DNA of 64,000 bases, taken from assembly GCF_018294505.1 (NCBI RefSeq), contig NC_057809.1, positions 422,428,233 to 422,492,232 on the forward strand. Reading direction: 5' to 3'. Below are positions 1 to 12,590 of the stretch, piece after piece. How positions within the stretch are numbered: position 1 is the first letter of the stretch; every line of letters starts with the position of its first letter. Below the pieces are notes generated by a model. The model saw only the letters and a list, made by a program, of their open reading frames with translations, did no database searches and was not told the origin of the DNA. Source of the DNA: Triticum aestivum (taxonomy: Eukaryota > Streptophyta > Magnoliopsida > Poales > Poaceae). The translations under genes and the position numbers were made by a program.

Positions 1-11
1 GAAATCCTTCT

Positions 12-1580
12 TGCTACCTCTTGAGCATGCGTTAGTTTTCCCTTGAAGAGGAAAGGGTGATGCAGCAAAGTAGCGTAAGTATTTCCCTCAGTTTTTGAGA
101 ACCAAGGTATCAATCTAGTAGGAGACAACGCACAAGTCACCTAGTACCTGCACAAACAATCAAGAACCTCGCAACCAACGTGATAAAGGGGTTGTCACTC
201 CCTTCAGGGTCACTTGCAAAAGTGAGATCTGATAAAGATAGTAAAGTAAATATTTTTGGTATTTTTGTTGTATAGATTGGAAAGTAAAGATTGCAAAATA
301 GTAAATGAGATGTGATGTAAAAGAGATGCAATATAATAAGAAAGAGACCCGGGGGCCATAGGTTTCACTAGTGGCTTCTCTCAAGATAGCATGTATTACG
401 GTGGGTGAACAAATTACTGCCAAGCAATTGATAGAAAAGCGCATAGTTATGACAATACCTAGGTAATGATCATGAATATAGGCATCACGTCCTGTCAAGT
501 AGATGAAACGATTATGCATCTACTACTATTACTCCACACATCGACCGCTATCCAGCATGCATCTAGAGTATCAAGTTCATAAGAACAGAGTAACGCTTTA
601 AGCAAGATGACATGATGTAGAAGGATAAACTCAAGCAATATGATATAAACCCTTCTTTTTATCCTCGATGGCAACAATACAATACGTGCCTTGCTGCCCC
701 TACTGTCACTGGGAAAGGACACCGCAAGATTGAACCCAAAGCTAAGCACTTCTCCCATTGCAAGAAAGATCAATCTAGTAGGCCAAACTAAACCGATAAT
801 TCGAAGAGACTTGCAAACATATCAAATCATGCATATAAGAATTCAGAGAAGAACCGAATAATATTCATAGATAATCTTGTTCATAAAGCCACAATTCATC
901 TGATCTCGGCAAACACATCGCAAAAGAGTATTACATCGAATAGATCTCCAAGAACATCGAGGAGAACTTTGTATTGAGAATCAAAGAGAGAGAAGAAGCC
1001 ATCTAGCTAATAACTATGGACCCAGAGGTCTGTGGTAAACTACTCACGCTTCATCGGAGAGGCTATGGTGTTGATGTAGAAGCCCTCCGTGATCGATTCC
1101 CCGTCCGGTAGATCGCCGGAAAAGGCCCCAAGATGGGATCTCACGGGTACAGAAGGTTGCGGCGGTGGAAAAGTGGTTTTGTGGCTCTCTGCGAACGATC
1201 CAGGGTATAAGAGTATACATAGGTGGAAGAAGTACGTCGGTGGAGCTACGAGAGGCCCACGAGGGTGGGGGCGTGCCTACCCCCTGGGCGTGCCCTCCTG
1301 CCTCGTGGCATTCCAGACTTCAACTCCAAGTCTTCTGGTTTGCTTTCGGTCCAAGAAAGATCATCGCGAAGGTTTCATTCCGTTTGGATTCCATTTGGTG
1401 TTCCTTTTCTGCGAAACTCTAAAATAGGAAAAAAAAACAGAAACTGGCACTGGGCCTCCTGTTAATAGGTTAGTCCTAAAAATAATATGAAAGAGCATAT
1501 TAAAGCCCATTAAACATCCAAAACAGATAATATAATAGCATGGAACAATCAAAAATTATAGATACGTTGGAGACGTATCA
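12..1580 (-). mobile_element. 5' LTR of F-type (Fatima/Sabrina-like) gypsy retrotransposon, F0
   Basis: On the minus strand the LTR begins TGATACGTCTCCAACG (right edge at 1580) and ends GTAGCA (left edge at 12). Bases 1-11 match the spacer that separates this LTR from its tRNA-Asp primer site in sister copies, so this is the 5' LTR and its internal domain lies left of the window. A weak TATA-like GTATAC sits near 1215-1222, next to a GC-rich CCACGAGG...CCTCGTGG module at about 1254-1310. The LTR is inserted in the 3' internal region of W1, which resumes at 1581. The family name is from memory; the LTR assignment itself is firm because four sister LTRs are in the window. Confidence 0.85.
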
Positions 1581-2884
1581 TGCATCATGACTGGATCTTT
1601 TCTACCGTGAATTACAATGTTTATGAAGGAAATATGCCCTATAGGAAATAATAAAGTTATTATTTATTTCCTCATATCATGATAATTATTCATGCTAGAA
1701 TTGTATTAACCGGAAACTTAGTACATGTGTGAATACATAGACAAACAGAGTGTCACTAGTATGCCTCTACTTGACTAGCTCATTAATTAAAGATGGTTAT
1801 GTTTCCTAACCATAGACATGACTTGTAATTTGATTAACAGGATCACATCATTAGGAGAATGATGTGATTGAATTGACCCATTCCGTTAGCTTAGCACTTG
1901 ATCGTTTAGTATGTTGCTATTGCTTTCTTCATGACTTATATATGTTCCTATGACTATGAGATTATGCAACTCCCGTTTACCGAAGGAACACTTTGTGTGC
2001 TACCAAACGTCACAACGTAAATGGGTGATTATAAAGGTGCTCTACAGGTGTCTCCGAAGGTATTTGTTGAGTTGGCGTATATCGAGATTAGGATTTGTCA
2101 CTCCGATTGTCGGAGAGGTATCAATGGGCCCACTCGGTAATACACATCACTATAAGCCTTGCAAGCATTGCAACTAATGAGTTAGTTGAGGAATGATGTA
2201 TTACGGAACGAGTAAAGAGACTTTCCGGTAACAAGATTGAACTACGTATTGAGATACCGACGATCGAATCTCGGGTAAGTAACATTCCGATGACAAATGG
2301 AACAATGTATGTTGTTATGCGGTTTGACCGATAAAGATCTTCATAGAATATGTGGGAGCCAATATGAGCATCCAGGTTCCGCTATTGGTTATTGACCGGA
2401 GACGTGTCTCGGTCATGTCTACATAGTTCTCGAACCCGTAGGGTCCGCGCGCTTAAAGTTCGGTGACGATCGGTATTATGAGTTACCTTTGCGTGTGCGT
2501 AGTAAAATTTTGAAATTACTACGTTCCCCAACAGTTTGTCGCTGCTTGGACTTTGGAGGTGCTCTGCATTTATGTTTTGCGGTCTCAGAAAGGGCTAGCG
2601 AGATACCACTATTGTCATATTATATCATGGTTGTTTTGACAACGTGTTGCCATTTGAAATGTCTTATTATTCTCACTAGCTGATTATGTCATTGATATGA
2701 GTTAATATAATCTTTAAGATTTATTGTCAGCATGGTTAGTTATAATGTTGGCTGAAAACCTGGGTGTTGTTTGAGCTTATTTATGCAAACAAGAGAAAAG
2801 GAGTTTGTAAAAATTTTACTTTTTCACTTTCAGTTTATCAACTAAATTGCTTGAGAACAACCAAAGGTTTAAGCTTGGGGGAGT
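1581..2884 (+). mobile_element. 3' internal region of W-type gypsy element W1 (interrupted)
   Basis: Bases 1581-1623 and 2534-2884 match, in reverse complement, the non-coding stretch that sits next to the 3' LTR in W2 (about 32992-33390) and W3. The tract AAGCTTGGGGGAGT at 2871-2884 is the polypurine tract directly before the LTR. The two pieces are separated by a copia solo LTR at 1624-2533. No coding sequence remains; the gag end of W1 lies left of the window. Confidence 0.8.
1624..2533 (+). mobile_element. Angela/WIS-related copia solo LTR
   Basis: It starts TGAAGGAAATATGCCC and ends CTACGTTCCCCAACA, the usual ends of this Triticeae copia LTR group. It is flanked by near-perfect TSDs GTTTA (1619-1623) and GTTTG (2534-2538). 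At about 910 bp it is well short of the roughly 1.77 kb of the related LTR at 17076-18109 plus 30666-31401, so it has an internal deletion. No primer site or polypurine tract flanks it, so it is a solo LTR. Joining the flanks restores the W1 sequence. Confidence 0.85.
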
Positions 2885-4258
2885 TGATACGTCTCCAACG
2901 TATCTACTTTTCCTAATGCTTTTCCTCTTGTTTTGGACTCTAATTTGCATGATTTGAATGAAACTAACCCCGGACTGACGCTATTTTCAGCAGAACTACC
3001 ATGGTGTTGTTTTTGTGCAGAAATAAAAGTTCTCGAAATGGAACGAAACTTTGCAAGGATTTTTTATACAATGAATAAGAATTTCTAGAGCCAAGACCTA
3101 CCGGAGAGGGGCACCTGGGTGGGCACAACCCACGAGGGCGCCCCCCCTCTCCTAGTGCGCCCAGGTGGGTTGTCCCCACCTGGTGGCCCTGCAGACCCTG
3201 AAACCGATGTTATAAAATCCTATTTTTCCAGAAAAAAACAGGGAGAAAGAATTATCGTGATCCATGAGATGGAGCCGCCGTCACCTCCTGTTCTTCATCG
3301 GAAGGCCAGATCCGGAGTCCGTTTGGGGCTCCAGAGAGGGGGGGGTCTTCATTCTTCGTCATCACCAACCCTTCTCCATCGCCAATTCCATGATGCTCCC
3401 CACCGGGAATGAGTAATTCATTTGTAGGCTCGCTAGTCGGTGAGGAGTTGGATGAGATTCATCATGTAATCGAGTTAGTTTTGTTAGGGCTTGATCCCTT
3501 GTATCCACTATGTTCTTAGATTGATGTTGCTATGACTTTGCCATTCTTAATGCTTGTCACTTTGGGCCCGGGTGCCATGATTTCAGATCTGAACCGTTTA
3601 TGTTATCACCATTATATCCATGTTCTAGATCCGATCTTGCAAGTTATAGTCACCTACTACGTGTTATGATCCGGCAACCTCGGAGTGACAATAGTCGGGA
3701 CCACTCCCGGTGATGACCGTAGTTTGAGGAGTTCATGTATTCACTATGTGTTAATGCTTTGTTCTGGTTCTCTATTAAAATGAGGCCTTAATATCCCTTA
3801 GTTTCCAATATGGCCCCCGCTGCCGTGGGAGGGTAGGACAAATGATGGCATGCAAGTTCTTTCCATAAGCATGTATGACTATTTAGGGAATACATGCTTA
3901 CATTATATTGACGAACTGGAGCTAGTGTCGTATCGCCCTAGGTTATAACTGTCTCATGATGAATATCATCCAACAAGTGACCGATCCAATGCCTATGAAT
4001 TTATCTTATATTGTTCTTGCTAAGTTACTACTTCTATCATCACTGTTACACTTGCTACAAAATTACTGTTATCATTGTTACCGTTATTGTTGCTGCTGCT
4101 ACTATTATCAAAACTATCATACCACTTTGCTACTGATCACTTTGCCTCCTCTTGTGTGGTTGAATTGACTCTCCTTGTGTGGTTGAATTGACAATTCAGC
4201 TGCTAATACCTTCAAATATTATTTGGCTCCCCTTGTGTCGAATCTATAAATTTGGGTT

Positions 4259-5824
4259 TGCTACGTCTTGAGGTTGCGTTGGTTATCCCCGAAGAGGAAG
4301 GGATGATGCAACAGAGTAGCGTCAGTATTTCCCTCGGTTTTTGAGAACCAAGGTATCAATCCAGTAGGAGCCCACACTCAAGTCCCTCGTACCTGCACAA
4401 AGCGATAGCTACTCGCAACCAACGCGATTAGGGATTGTCAAGCCCTTCACGGTCACTTACGAGAGTGAGATCTGAAATATAGAATATTTTTGGTATTTTT
4501 GATATAAAGATGCAAAGTAAAAAAGTAAAAGCAAAGTAAATAGCAAAACAATATAAAAGTGATAGAGATTGATATGATGAGAATAGACCCGGGGGCCATA
4601 GGTTTCACTAGTGGCTTCTCTCAAGAGCATAAGTATTCTACGGTGGGTGAACAAATTACTGTTGAGCAATTGATAGAATTGTGCATAATTATGAGAATAT
4701 CTAGGCATGATCATGTATATAGGCATCACGTCCGTGACAAGTAGATCGAAACGATTCTGCATCTACTACTATTACTCCACTCATCGACCGCTATCCAGCA
4801 TGCATCTAGAGTATTAAGTTAAAAACAGAGTAACGCCTTAAGCAAGATGACATGATGTAGAGAGATAAATTCATGCAATATGAAATAAACCCCATCTTGT
4901 TATCCTCGATGGCAACGATACAATACGTGCCTTGCTGCCCCTTCTGTCACTGGGTAAGGACACCGCAAGATCGAACCCAAAGCTAAGCACTTCTCCCATG
5001 GCAAGAACTACCAATCTAGTTGGCCAAACCAAACGGATAATTCGAAGAGACTTGCAAAGATAACCAATCATGCATAAAAGAATTCAGAGAAGATTCAAAT
5101 ATTATTCATAGATAGACTTGATCATAAACCCACAATTCATCGGTCTCAACAAACACACCGCAAAAAGAAGATTACATCGAATAGATCTCCACAAGAGAGG
5201 GGGAGAACTTTGTATTGAGATTCAAAGAGAGAGAAGAAGCCATCTAGCTACTAACTATGGACCCGAAGGTCTGAGGTAAACTACTCACACTTCATCGGAG
5301 GGGCTAGGATGATGTAGAAGCCCTCCGTGATGACGGCCCTCTTCCGGCGGAGCTCCGAAACAGGCCCCAAGATGCGATCTCGTGGATACAGAAAGTTGCA
5401 GCCGTGGAATTAGGGTTTTTGCTTCTGTTCTAATCGTTTGGGGGTACGTGTGTATATATAGGAGGAAGGAGTACGTCGGTGGAGCACCGAGGGGCCCACG
5501 AGGCAGGGGGCGCGCCCTAGGGGGGCGCCCCCACCCTCGTGACCACCTCTTTGATCCCTTGCAGTAGGGTCCAAGTCTCCTGGATCACATTCGGTGAGAA
5601 AATCACGTTTCGGAAGATTTTATTCCGTTTGGACTCCTTTTGATATTCTGTTTATCCCAAACACTGAAATAGGCAAAAAAACAGCAATTCTGGGTTGGGC
5701 CTCCGGCTAATAGGTTAGTCCCAAAAATAATATAAAAGTGGAAAATAAAGCCCAATATAGTCCAAAATAGTAGATAATATAGCATGGAGCAATCAAAAAT
5801 TATAGATACGTTGGAGACGTATCA
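4259..5824 (-). repeat. F1 3' LTR
   Basis: 1,566 bp. The minus-strand TATA box TATATATA is at 5453-5460, immediately downstream (minus sense) of the GC-rich CCACGAGG module at about 5488-5545. This is the usual arrangement of an LTR promoter. Confidence 0.85.
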
Positions 5825-5839
5825 GGCATCCCCAAGCTT
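5825..5839 (-). other. F1 polypurine tract
   Basis: Minus-strand AAGCTTGGGGATGCC abuts the 3' LTR. The same tract adjoins LTR-B of F2 at 23985. It is the presumed plus-strand primer site in reverse transcription. Confidence 0.7.
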
Positions 5840-8660
5840 AATTCCTGCTCATCCTCGAGTAGGTAAATGATAAAAAGAGAATTTTTGATGCGGAATGCTA
5901 CTTGGCATAATTTCAATGCAAATCTTCTTAATTGTGGTATGAATATTCAGATTAGAAAGATTCAAGACAAAAGTTTATATTGACATAGAAAATAATAATA
6001 CTTCAAGCATACTAACAAAGCAATTATGTCTTCTCAAAATAACATGGCCAAAGAAAGTTATCCCTACAAAATCATATAGTCTGGCTATGCTCCATCTTCC
6101 CCACACAAAGTATTTAAATCATGCACAACCCCGATGACAAGCCAAGCAATTGTTTCATACTCTAACTTTTTCAAAACTTTTTCAATCTTCACGCAATACA
6201 TGAGCGTGAGCCATGGATATAGCACTATAGGTGGAATAGAATGGTGGTTGTGGAGAAGACAAAAAGGAGAAGATAGTCTCACATCAACTAGGCGTATCAA
6301 CGGGCTATGGAGATGCCCATCAATAGATATCAATGTGAGTGAGTAGGGATTGCCATGCAACGGATGCACTAGAGCTATAAATGTATGAAAGCTCAACAAA
6401 AGAAACTAGTGGGTGTGCATCCAACTTGCTTGCTCACGAAGACCTAGGGCAATTTGAGGAAGCCCATCATCGGAATATACAAGCCAAGTTCTATAACATA
6501 AAATTCCCACTAGTATATGAAAGTGACAACATATGAGACTCTCTATATGAAGAACATGGTGCTACTTTGAAGCACAATATATGAGACTTGCTATATCATG
6601 GTGCTACTTTGAAGCACAAGTGTGGAAAAAAGGGATAGTAGTATTGCCCCTTTTTTGGGCCTTTTTTTTTCTTTGGCCTTTCTCTTTTTTGGGGGACAAT
6701 GCTCTATTGAATGATGATCATTACACTTCTATTTATTTACAACTCGATACTAAAACAAAGTATGACTCTATATGAATGCCTCCAGTGGTGTACCGGGATA
6801 TGCAATGAATCAAGAGTGACAAGTATGAAAGAATTATGAACGGTGGCTTTGCCACATATACTATGTCAACTACATGATCATGCTAAGCAATATGACAATG
6901 ATGGATATGTCATGATGAACTAGATGGTGGAAAGTTGCATGGCAATATATCTCGGAATGGCTATGGAAATGCCATAATAGGTAGGTATGGTGGCTATTTT
7001 GACGAATGTATATGGTAGGTGTATGATACCGGCGAAAGTTGCGCGGTATTAGAGAGGCTAGCAAAGGTGGAAGGGTGAGAGTGCGTATAATCCATGGACT
7101 CAACATTAGTCATAAAGAACTCATATACTTATTGCAAAAATTTAGAAGTTATCAAAGCAAAGTATTACACGCATGCTCCTAGGGGGATAGATTGGTAGGA
7201 AAAGACCATGGCTCGTCCCCGACCGCCACTCATAAGGAAGACAATCAATAAATAAATCATGCCCCGACTTCATCACGTAACGGTTCACCATACGTGCATG
7301 CTACGGGAATCACAAACTTCAACACAAGTATTCTTTAAATTCACAACTACTCAACTAGCATGACTTTAATATTATCACCTGCATATCTCAAAACAATTAT
7401 CATGCTTCAATCTTTTCTTAGTATTCAACACATTCAAAAGAAAGTTTCACAAATCTTGAATACCTAGCATATTATTATTAGGCAAATTACCATGCTATTA
7501 AGAGACTCTCAAATTAATTTAAGTGAAGCCTGAGAGATCAATAGTTTCTTTAAAACGAATCCACCACCAGGCTCTAAAAGATCTAAGTGAAGCACATAGA
7601 GCAAAATTATAATGCTCAAAAGATATAAGTGAAGCACATAGAGAAAAATTATCTAGCTCAAAGGATATAAGAGAAGCACATATAGAAAAAATATCTAGCT
7701 CAAAAGATATAAGTGAAGCACATAGAGTATTCTATCAAATTTTAATTCATGTATCGCTCTCTCAAAAGGTGTGTACAGCAAGGATGATTGTGGCATACTA
7801 ACAAACAAAGACACAAATAATACAAGACGCTCCAAGCAAAACACATATCATGTTGGTGAATAAAAATATAGCTCCATGTAAATTACCGATGGAACTGGAC
7901 GAAAAGAGGGGATGCCTTCCGGGGCATCCCCAAGTTTTGATTTTTTTGGTGTCCTTGGATTATATTGGTGGTGCCATGGGCATATCCAAGCTTAGGCTCT
8001 TGCCACTCCTTGTTCCATGATCCATCAAAAGAATTCACCCAAAACTTGAAAACTTCACAACACAAAACTCAAGATAGAAAACTCGTGAGCTCCGTTAGCG
8101 AAAGAAAAAAAGACCACTTCAAGGTACTGTAATGAACTCATTATTTATTTATATTGGTGTTAAACCTACTGTATTCCAACTTCTCTATGGATTATAAACT
8201 ATTTTACTAGCCATAGTTTCATCAAAATAAGCAAACAACACACGAAAAACAGAATCTGTCAAAAACAGAACAGTCTGTAGTAATCTGTAGCTAGCGCAAA
8301 ATCTGGAACCCCAAAAATTCTAAAATAAATTGCTGGACGTGAGGAATTTATCTATTAATCATCTGCAAAAATAATTAACTAAATATCACTCTTCAAATAA
8401 AAATTACAGCAGTTCTCGTGAGCGCTAAAGTTTCTGTTTTTTACAGCAAGTTCAACAAGACTTTCCCCAAGTCTTCCCAACGGTTCTACTTGGCACAAAC
8501 ACTAATTAAACACAAAAAAAACACAACCAAAACAGAGGCTAAATAATTTATTTATTACTAAACAGGAGCAAAAAGCAAGGAATAAAAATAAAATTGGGTT
8601 GCCTCCCAACAAGCGCTATCGTTTAACGCCCCTAGCTAGGCATAACGAGCAAGAATAGAT
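5840..8660 (-). other. F1 non-coding internal spacer
   Basis: About 2.8 kb between protease and 3' LTR, where an autonomous element would carry reverse transcriptase, RNase H and integrase. No long ORF on the element's sense strand resembles those domains; the short ORFs are AT-rich and not shared with the F2 copy. F2 has a homologous spacer at 23985-26770, so the spacer is a family feature and not a private deletion. It contains the 40-bp tandem repeat listed separately. Confidence 0.75.
7573..7728. repeat. about 40-bp tandem repeat in F1 spacer
   Basis: Three to four degenerate copies of a unit built around AAGATATAAGTGAAGCACAT and a TCTAGCTCAAA core. The F2 copy has only about two units at 25768-25845, so copy number changed after the elements diverged. 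Confidence 0.75.
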
Positions 8661-10734
8661 CTAGGTATTGCCATCTTTGGTAGGCAATCCATAAGTGGCT
8701 CTCATGATAGTTTCATATGGTAATTTTATTTTCTTTCTTGGAAAGTGTTCCATGCCATTTTTTAATGGAAATTGAAATCTAATATTCCCTTCCTTCATAT
8801 CAATAATCGCACCAACCGTTCTAAGGAAAGGTCTACCAAGAATAATAGGGCAAGAAGGATTGCAATCTATATCAAGAACAATGAAATCTACGGGCACATA
8901 ATTCCTATTTGCAACAATAAGAACATCATTAATTCTTCCCATAGGTTTCTTAATAGTGGAATCCGCAAGATGCAAGTTTAGAGAGCAATCATCAAAATTA
9001 CGGAAATCTAGTAAATCACACAAAGTCTTGGGAATAGTAGAGACACTAGCACCCAAATCACACAAAGCATAAAACTCATGATCTTTAATTTTAATTTTAA
9101 TAGTTGGTTCCCACTCATCATAGAGTTTTCTAGGGATAGAAACTTTCAACTCAAGTTTTTCTTCATAAGATTGCATCAAGGCATCAACAATATGTTCGGT
9201 GAAGGCTTTATTTCGACTATAAGCATGTGGAGAATTTAGCACGGATTGCAACAAGGAAATACAATCAATCAAAGAGCAATTTTCATAATTAAATTCCTTG
9301 AAATCCAATATAGTGGGTTTAGCAACATCTAGATTTTTATTTCTTTCAATCCCACTTTCATCAATTTCATCATTAAGATCTAAACACTCCGAATTTTTAG
9401 AACGCCTTCTAGGTAAAGGAAGATCATATTCAGTTTCATCAAGATTCATATTGCAAAATAAAGATTTAATTGGAGACACATCAATAACTTTTAGATCTTC
9501 ATCTTGATTTTCATAGGAATTGGAAGAACATGCTTTAATAAAGGCATCTTTGGAAGCACGCATCCTAGCGGTTCTTTCTTTACACTCATCAATTGAAATT
9601 CTCATGGCTTTTAGAGACTCATTAATATCATGCTTAGGTGGAATAGATCTAAGTTTCAAAGCATCAACATCAAGAGCAATTCTATCAACGTTCCTAGCCA
9701 AATCATCAATCTTAAGCAATTTTTCTTCAATCATAGCATTAAAATTCTTTTGCGAAGAAATAAATTCTTTAATATTAGATTCAAAATCAGAGGGCATCTT
9801 ATTATAATTTCCATAAGAGTTGTTGTAGGAATTCCCATAATTATTAGAAGGATTACTAGGATATGGCCTAGGATTAAAATTCCCTCTATAAGCGTTGTTA
9901 CCAAAATTATTCCTACCAACAAAATTCACATCCATAGATTCATTGTTATTCTCAATCAAAGTAGACAAAGGCATATCATTAGGATCAGAAGAAACACTCT
10001 TAGTAGCAAATAATTTCATAAGTTCATCCATCTTTCCACTCAACACATTAATTTCTTCTATCGCATGCACTTTTTTATTAGAAGTTCTTTCAGTATGCCA
10101 TTGAGAATAATTAACCATAATATTATCTAGGAGTTTAGTAGCATCTCCTAAAGTGATTTCCATAAAAGTGCCTCCCGCGGCCGAATCTAAAAGATTTCTA
10201 GAAGCAAAATTCAATCCGGCATAAAATTTTGTATAATCATCCACAAATTCAAACCATGAGTAGGGCAATTACGTATCATTAATTTCATTCTCTCCCAAGC
10301 TTGTGCAACATGTTCATGATCAAGTTGTTTAAAGTTCATTATATCGTTTCTAAGAGAGATGATCTTAGCGGGAGGAAAATACTTAGAGATAAAAGCATCT
10401 TTGCATTGTTCCATGAATCAATACTATTCTTAGGCAAAGACGAAAACCAAGCTTTAGCACGATCTCTAAGCGAAAAAGGAAATAGCTTCAATTTAACGAC
10501 ATCATTGTTGACATCTTTTTTCTTTTGCATATCACATAAATCAACAAAGCTATTCAGATGAGTAGCGGTATCTTTACTAGGAAGGCCGGCGAATTGATCT
10601 TTCATAACAAGATTCAACAAAGCAGTATTAATTTCACAAGATTCAACATCAGTAAGAGGAGCAATCGGAGTGCTAAGGAAATCATTATTATTGGTATTAG
10701 TGAAGTCACACAATTTAGTAGTATCTTGAGCCAT
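8661..10734 (-). pseudogene. F1 gag-protease (Athila-like), two frameshifts
   Basis: The start MAQDTTKLCDF (ATG at 10732-10734) opens a gag protein. Residues around FPFSLRDRAKAWF to ERMKLMIRNC match the retrotransposon gag domain (PF03732 type), which forms the particle. It is followed by an Asn/Gly-rich linker without a CCHC zinc knuckle. The aspartic protease lies in the 535-residue downstream frame (8661-10268): CDLGAS at about residue 403-408 is the active-site motif and ILGRPFL the conserved C-terminal motif. DLGA in place of the common DTGA/DSGA is usual in plant Athila-lineage proteases. Comparison with F2 shows one frame break near 10413 and a second near 10230, so no full product is made. 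Translation ends at 8661 with no polymerase downstream. Confidence 0.85.
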
Positions 10735-10942
10735 CGCGACAAACAAGCAATCTAACACACGAGCAAAGAAAAAGCAAGCGGACAAAAAGAGGCAAAAAGA
10801 GAGGGAGGATAGGGAGAGAGAGGGCGAATAAAACGGCAAGGGTGAATTGGGGGAGAGGAAAATGAGAGGCAAATGGCAAATAATGTAATGCGAGAGATAG
10901 GGATTGTGATGGGTACTTGGTATATTGACTTTTTGCGTAGAC

Positions 10943-10960
10943 TCCCCGGCAACGGCGCCA
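10943..10960 (-). other. F1 primer-binding site (tRNA-Asp)
   Basis: The plus strand reads TCCCCGGCAACGGCGCCA, identical to the 3' end of plant tRNA-Asp(GUC) including CCA as I know it, so the element RNA is complementary to that tRNA. It is 11 bp from the LTR edge at 10972. Confidence 0.85.
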
Positions 10961-10971
10961 GAAATCCTTCT

Positions 10972-12533
10972 TGCTACGTCTTGAGCTTGTGTTGGTTTTC
11001 CCCGAAGAGGAAGGGATGATGCAGCATAATAGCGTAAGTATTTACCAGTGTTTTTGAGAACCAAGGTATCAATCCAGTAGGAGCCCACGCTCAAGTCCCT
11101 CGTACCTGCACAAAGCGATAGCTACTCGCAACCAACGCGATTAGGGGTTGTCAAGCCCTTCACGGTCACTTACGAGAGTGAGATCTGATAGATAGAATAT
11201 TTTTTGGTATTTTTGATATAAAGATGCAAAGTAAAAGTAAAAGCAAAGTAAATAGCAAAACAATATAAAAGTGATGGAGATTGATATGATGAGAATAGAC
11301 CCGGGGGCCATAGGTTTCACTAGTGGCTTCTCTCAAGAGCATAAGTATTCTACGGTGGGTGAACAAATTACTGTTGAGCAATTGATAGAATTGTGCATAA
11401 TTATGAGAATATCTAGGCATGATCATGTATATAGGCATCACGTCCGTGACAAGTAGATCGAAACGATTCTGCATCTACTACTATTACTCCACTCATCGAC
11501 CGCTATCCAGCATGCATCTAGAGTATTAAGTTAAAAACAGAGTAACGCCTTAAGCAAGATGACATGATGTAGAGAGATAAATTCATGCAATATGAAATAA
11601 ACCCCATCTTGTTATCCTCGATGGCAACGATACAATACGTGCCTTGCTGCCCCTTCTGTCACTGGGTAAGGACACCGCAAGATCGAACCCAAAGCTAAGC
11701 ACTTCTCCCATGGCAAGAACTACCAATCTAGTTGGCCAAACCAAACGGATAATTCGAAGAGACTTGCAAAGATAACCAATCATGCATAAAAGAATTCAGA
11801 GAAGATTCAAATATTATTCATAGATAGACTTGATCATAAACCCACAATTCATCGGTCTCAACAAACACACCGCAAAAAGAAGATTACATCGAATAGATCT
11901 CCACAAGAGAGGGGGAGAACTTTGTATTGAGATTCAAAGAGAGAGAAGAAGCCATCTAGCTACTAACTATGGACCCGAAGGTCTGAGGTAAACTACTCAC
12001 ACTTCATCGGAGGGGCTAGGATGATGTAGAAGCCCTCCGTGATGACGGCCCTCTTCCGGCGGAGCTCCGGAACAGGCCCCAAGATGGGATCTCGTGGATA
12101 CAGAAAGTTGCGGCGGTGGAATTAGGGTTTTTGGCTCCTGTTCTGATCGTTTGGGGGTACGTGTGTATATATAGGAGGAAGGAGTACGTCGGTGGAGCAC
12201 CAAGGGGCCCACGAGGCAGGGGGCGCCCTAGGGGGGCCCCCCACCCTCGTGACCACCTCTTTGATCCCTTGCAGTAGGGTCCAAGTCTCCTGGATCACGT
12301 TCGGTGAGAAAATCACGTTTCCGAAGATTTTATTCCGTTTGGACTCTGTTTGATATTCTGTTTATCCGAAACACTGAAATAGGCAAAAAAATAGCAATTC
12401 TGGGCTGGGCCTCCGGTTAATAGGTTAGTCCCAAAAATAATATAAAAGTGGAAAAGAAAGCCCAATATAGTCCAAAACAGTAGATAATATAGCATGGAGA
12501 AATCAAAAATTATAGAACGTTGGAGACGTATTA
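10972..12533 (-). repeat. F1 5' LTR
   Basis: 1,562 bp, the mate of 4259-5824. The TATA box TATATATA is at 12166-12173 on the minus strand, next to the GC-rich module at about 12204-12255. Confidence 0.85.
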
Positions 12534-12590
12534 GGGTTGAATACTCTACCCTCGAAAACTGTTGCAATCCCCTATACTTGTGGGTTATCA

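Larger units (their letters stand above)
4259..12533 (-). mobile_element. F1: complete non-autonomous gypsy element (F-type)
   Basis: An 8,275-bp element with 5-bp TSD GGGTT at 4254-4258 and 12534-12538, LTRs at 4259-5824 (3') and 10972-12533 (5'), a tRNA-Asp primer site, gag plus retropepsin, and a polypurine tract next to the 3' LTR. The internal region is about 5.15 kb and has no reverse transcriptase, RNase H or integrase, so it can move only with enzymes supplied by another element. The LTRs look nearly identical by eye, which argues for a recent insertion. The outer base pair at 12532-12533 is TA where CA is expected, consistent with a C-to-T change. It lies inside the W1 3' LTR. Confidence 0.9.
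2885..12590 (+). mobile_element. 3' LTR of W1, split by F1
   Basis: The LTR starts TGATACGTCTCC right after the polypurine tract and ends GGGTTATCA at 12590. Its two parts, 2885-4258 and 12539-12590, total about 1,426 bp, close to the 1.40-1.42 kb W2 and W3 LTRs. The split is the insertion of F1 at a GGGTT target. The beginning of this LTR differs from W2/W3 and matches W4 (51329 on), so W1 and W4 form one subfamily. To the right, 12591 on, is the older sequence into which W1 inserted. Confidence 0.85.

Noticed and set aside
3956..4168. 70-codon plus-strand Leu/Tyr/Cys-rich ORF
   Set aside because: It lies inside the W1 LTR, is a pyrimidine-rich composition effect, and is not open in the sister LTRs.
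10943..10960. tRNA-Asp gene
   Set aside because: Only the 18-base 3' end is matched, next to an LTR edge; this is a primer-binding site. The same applies to 18310, 29042, 39709 and 49724.
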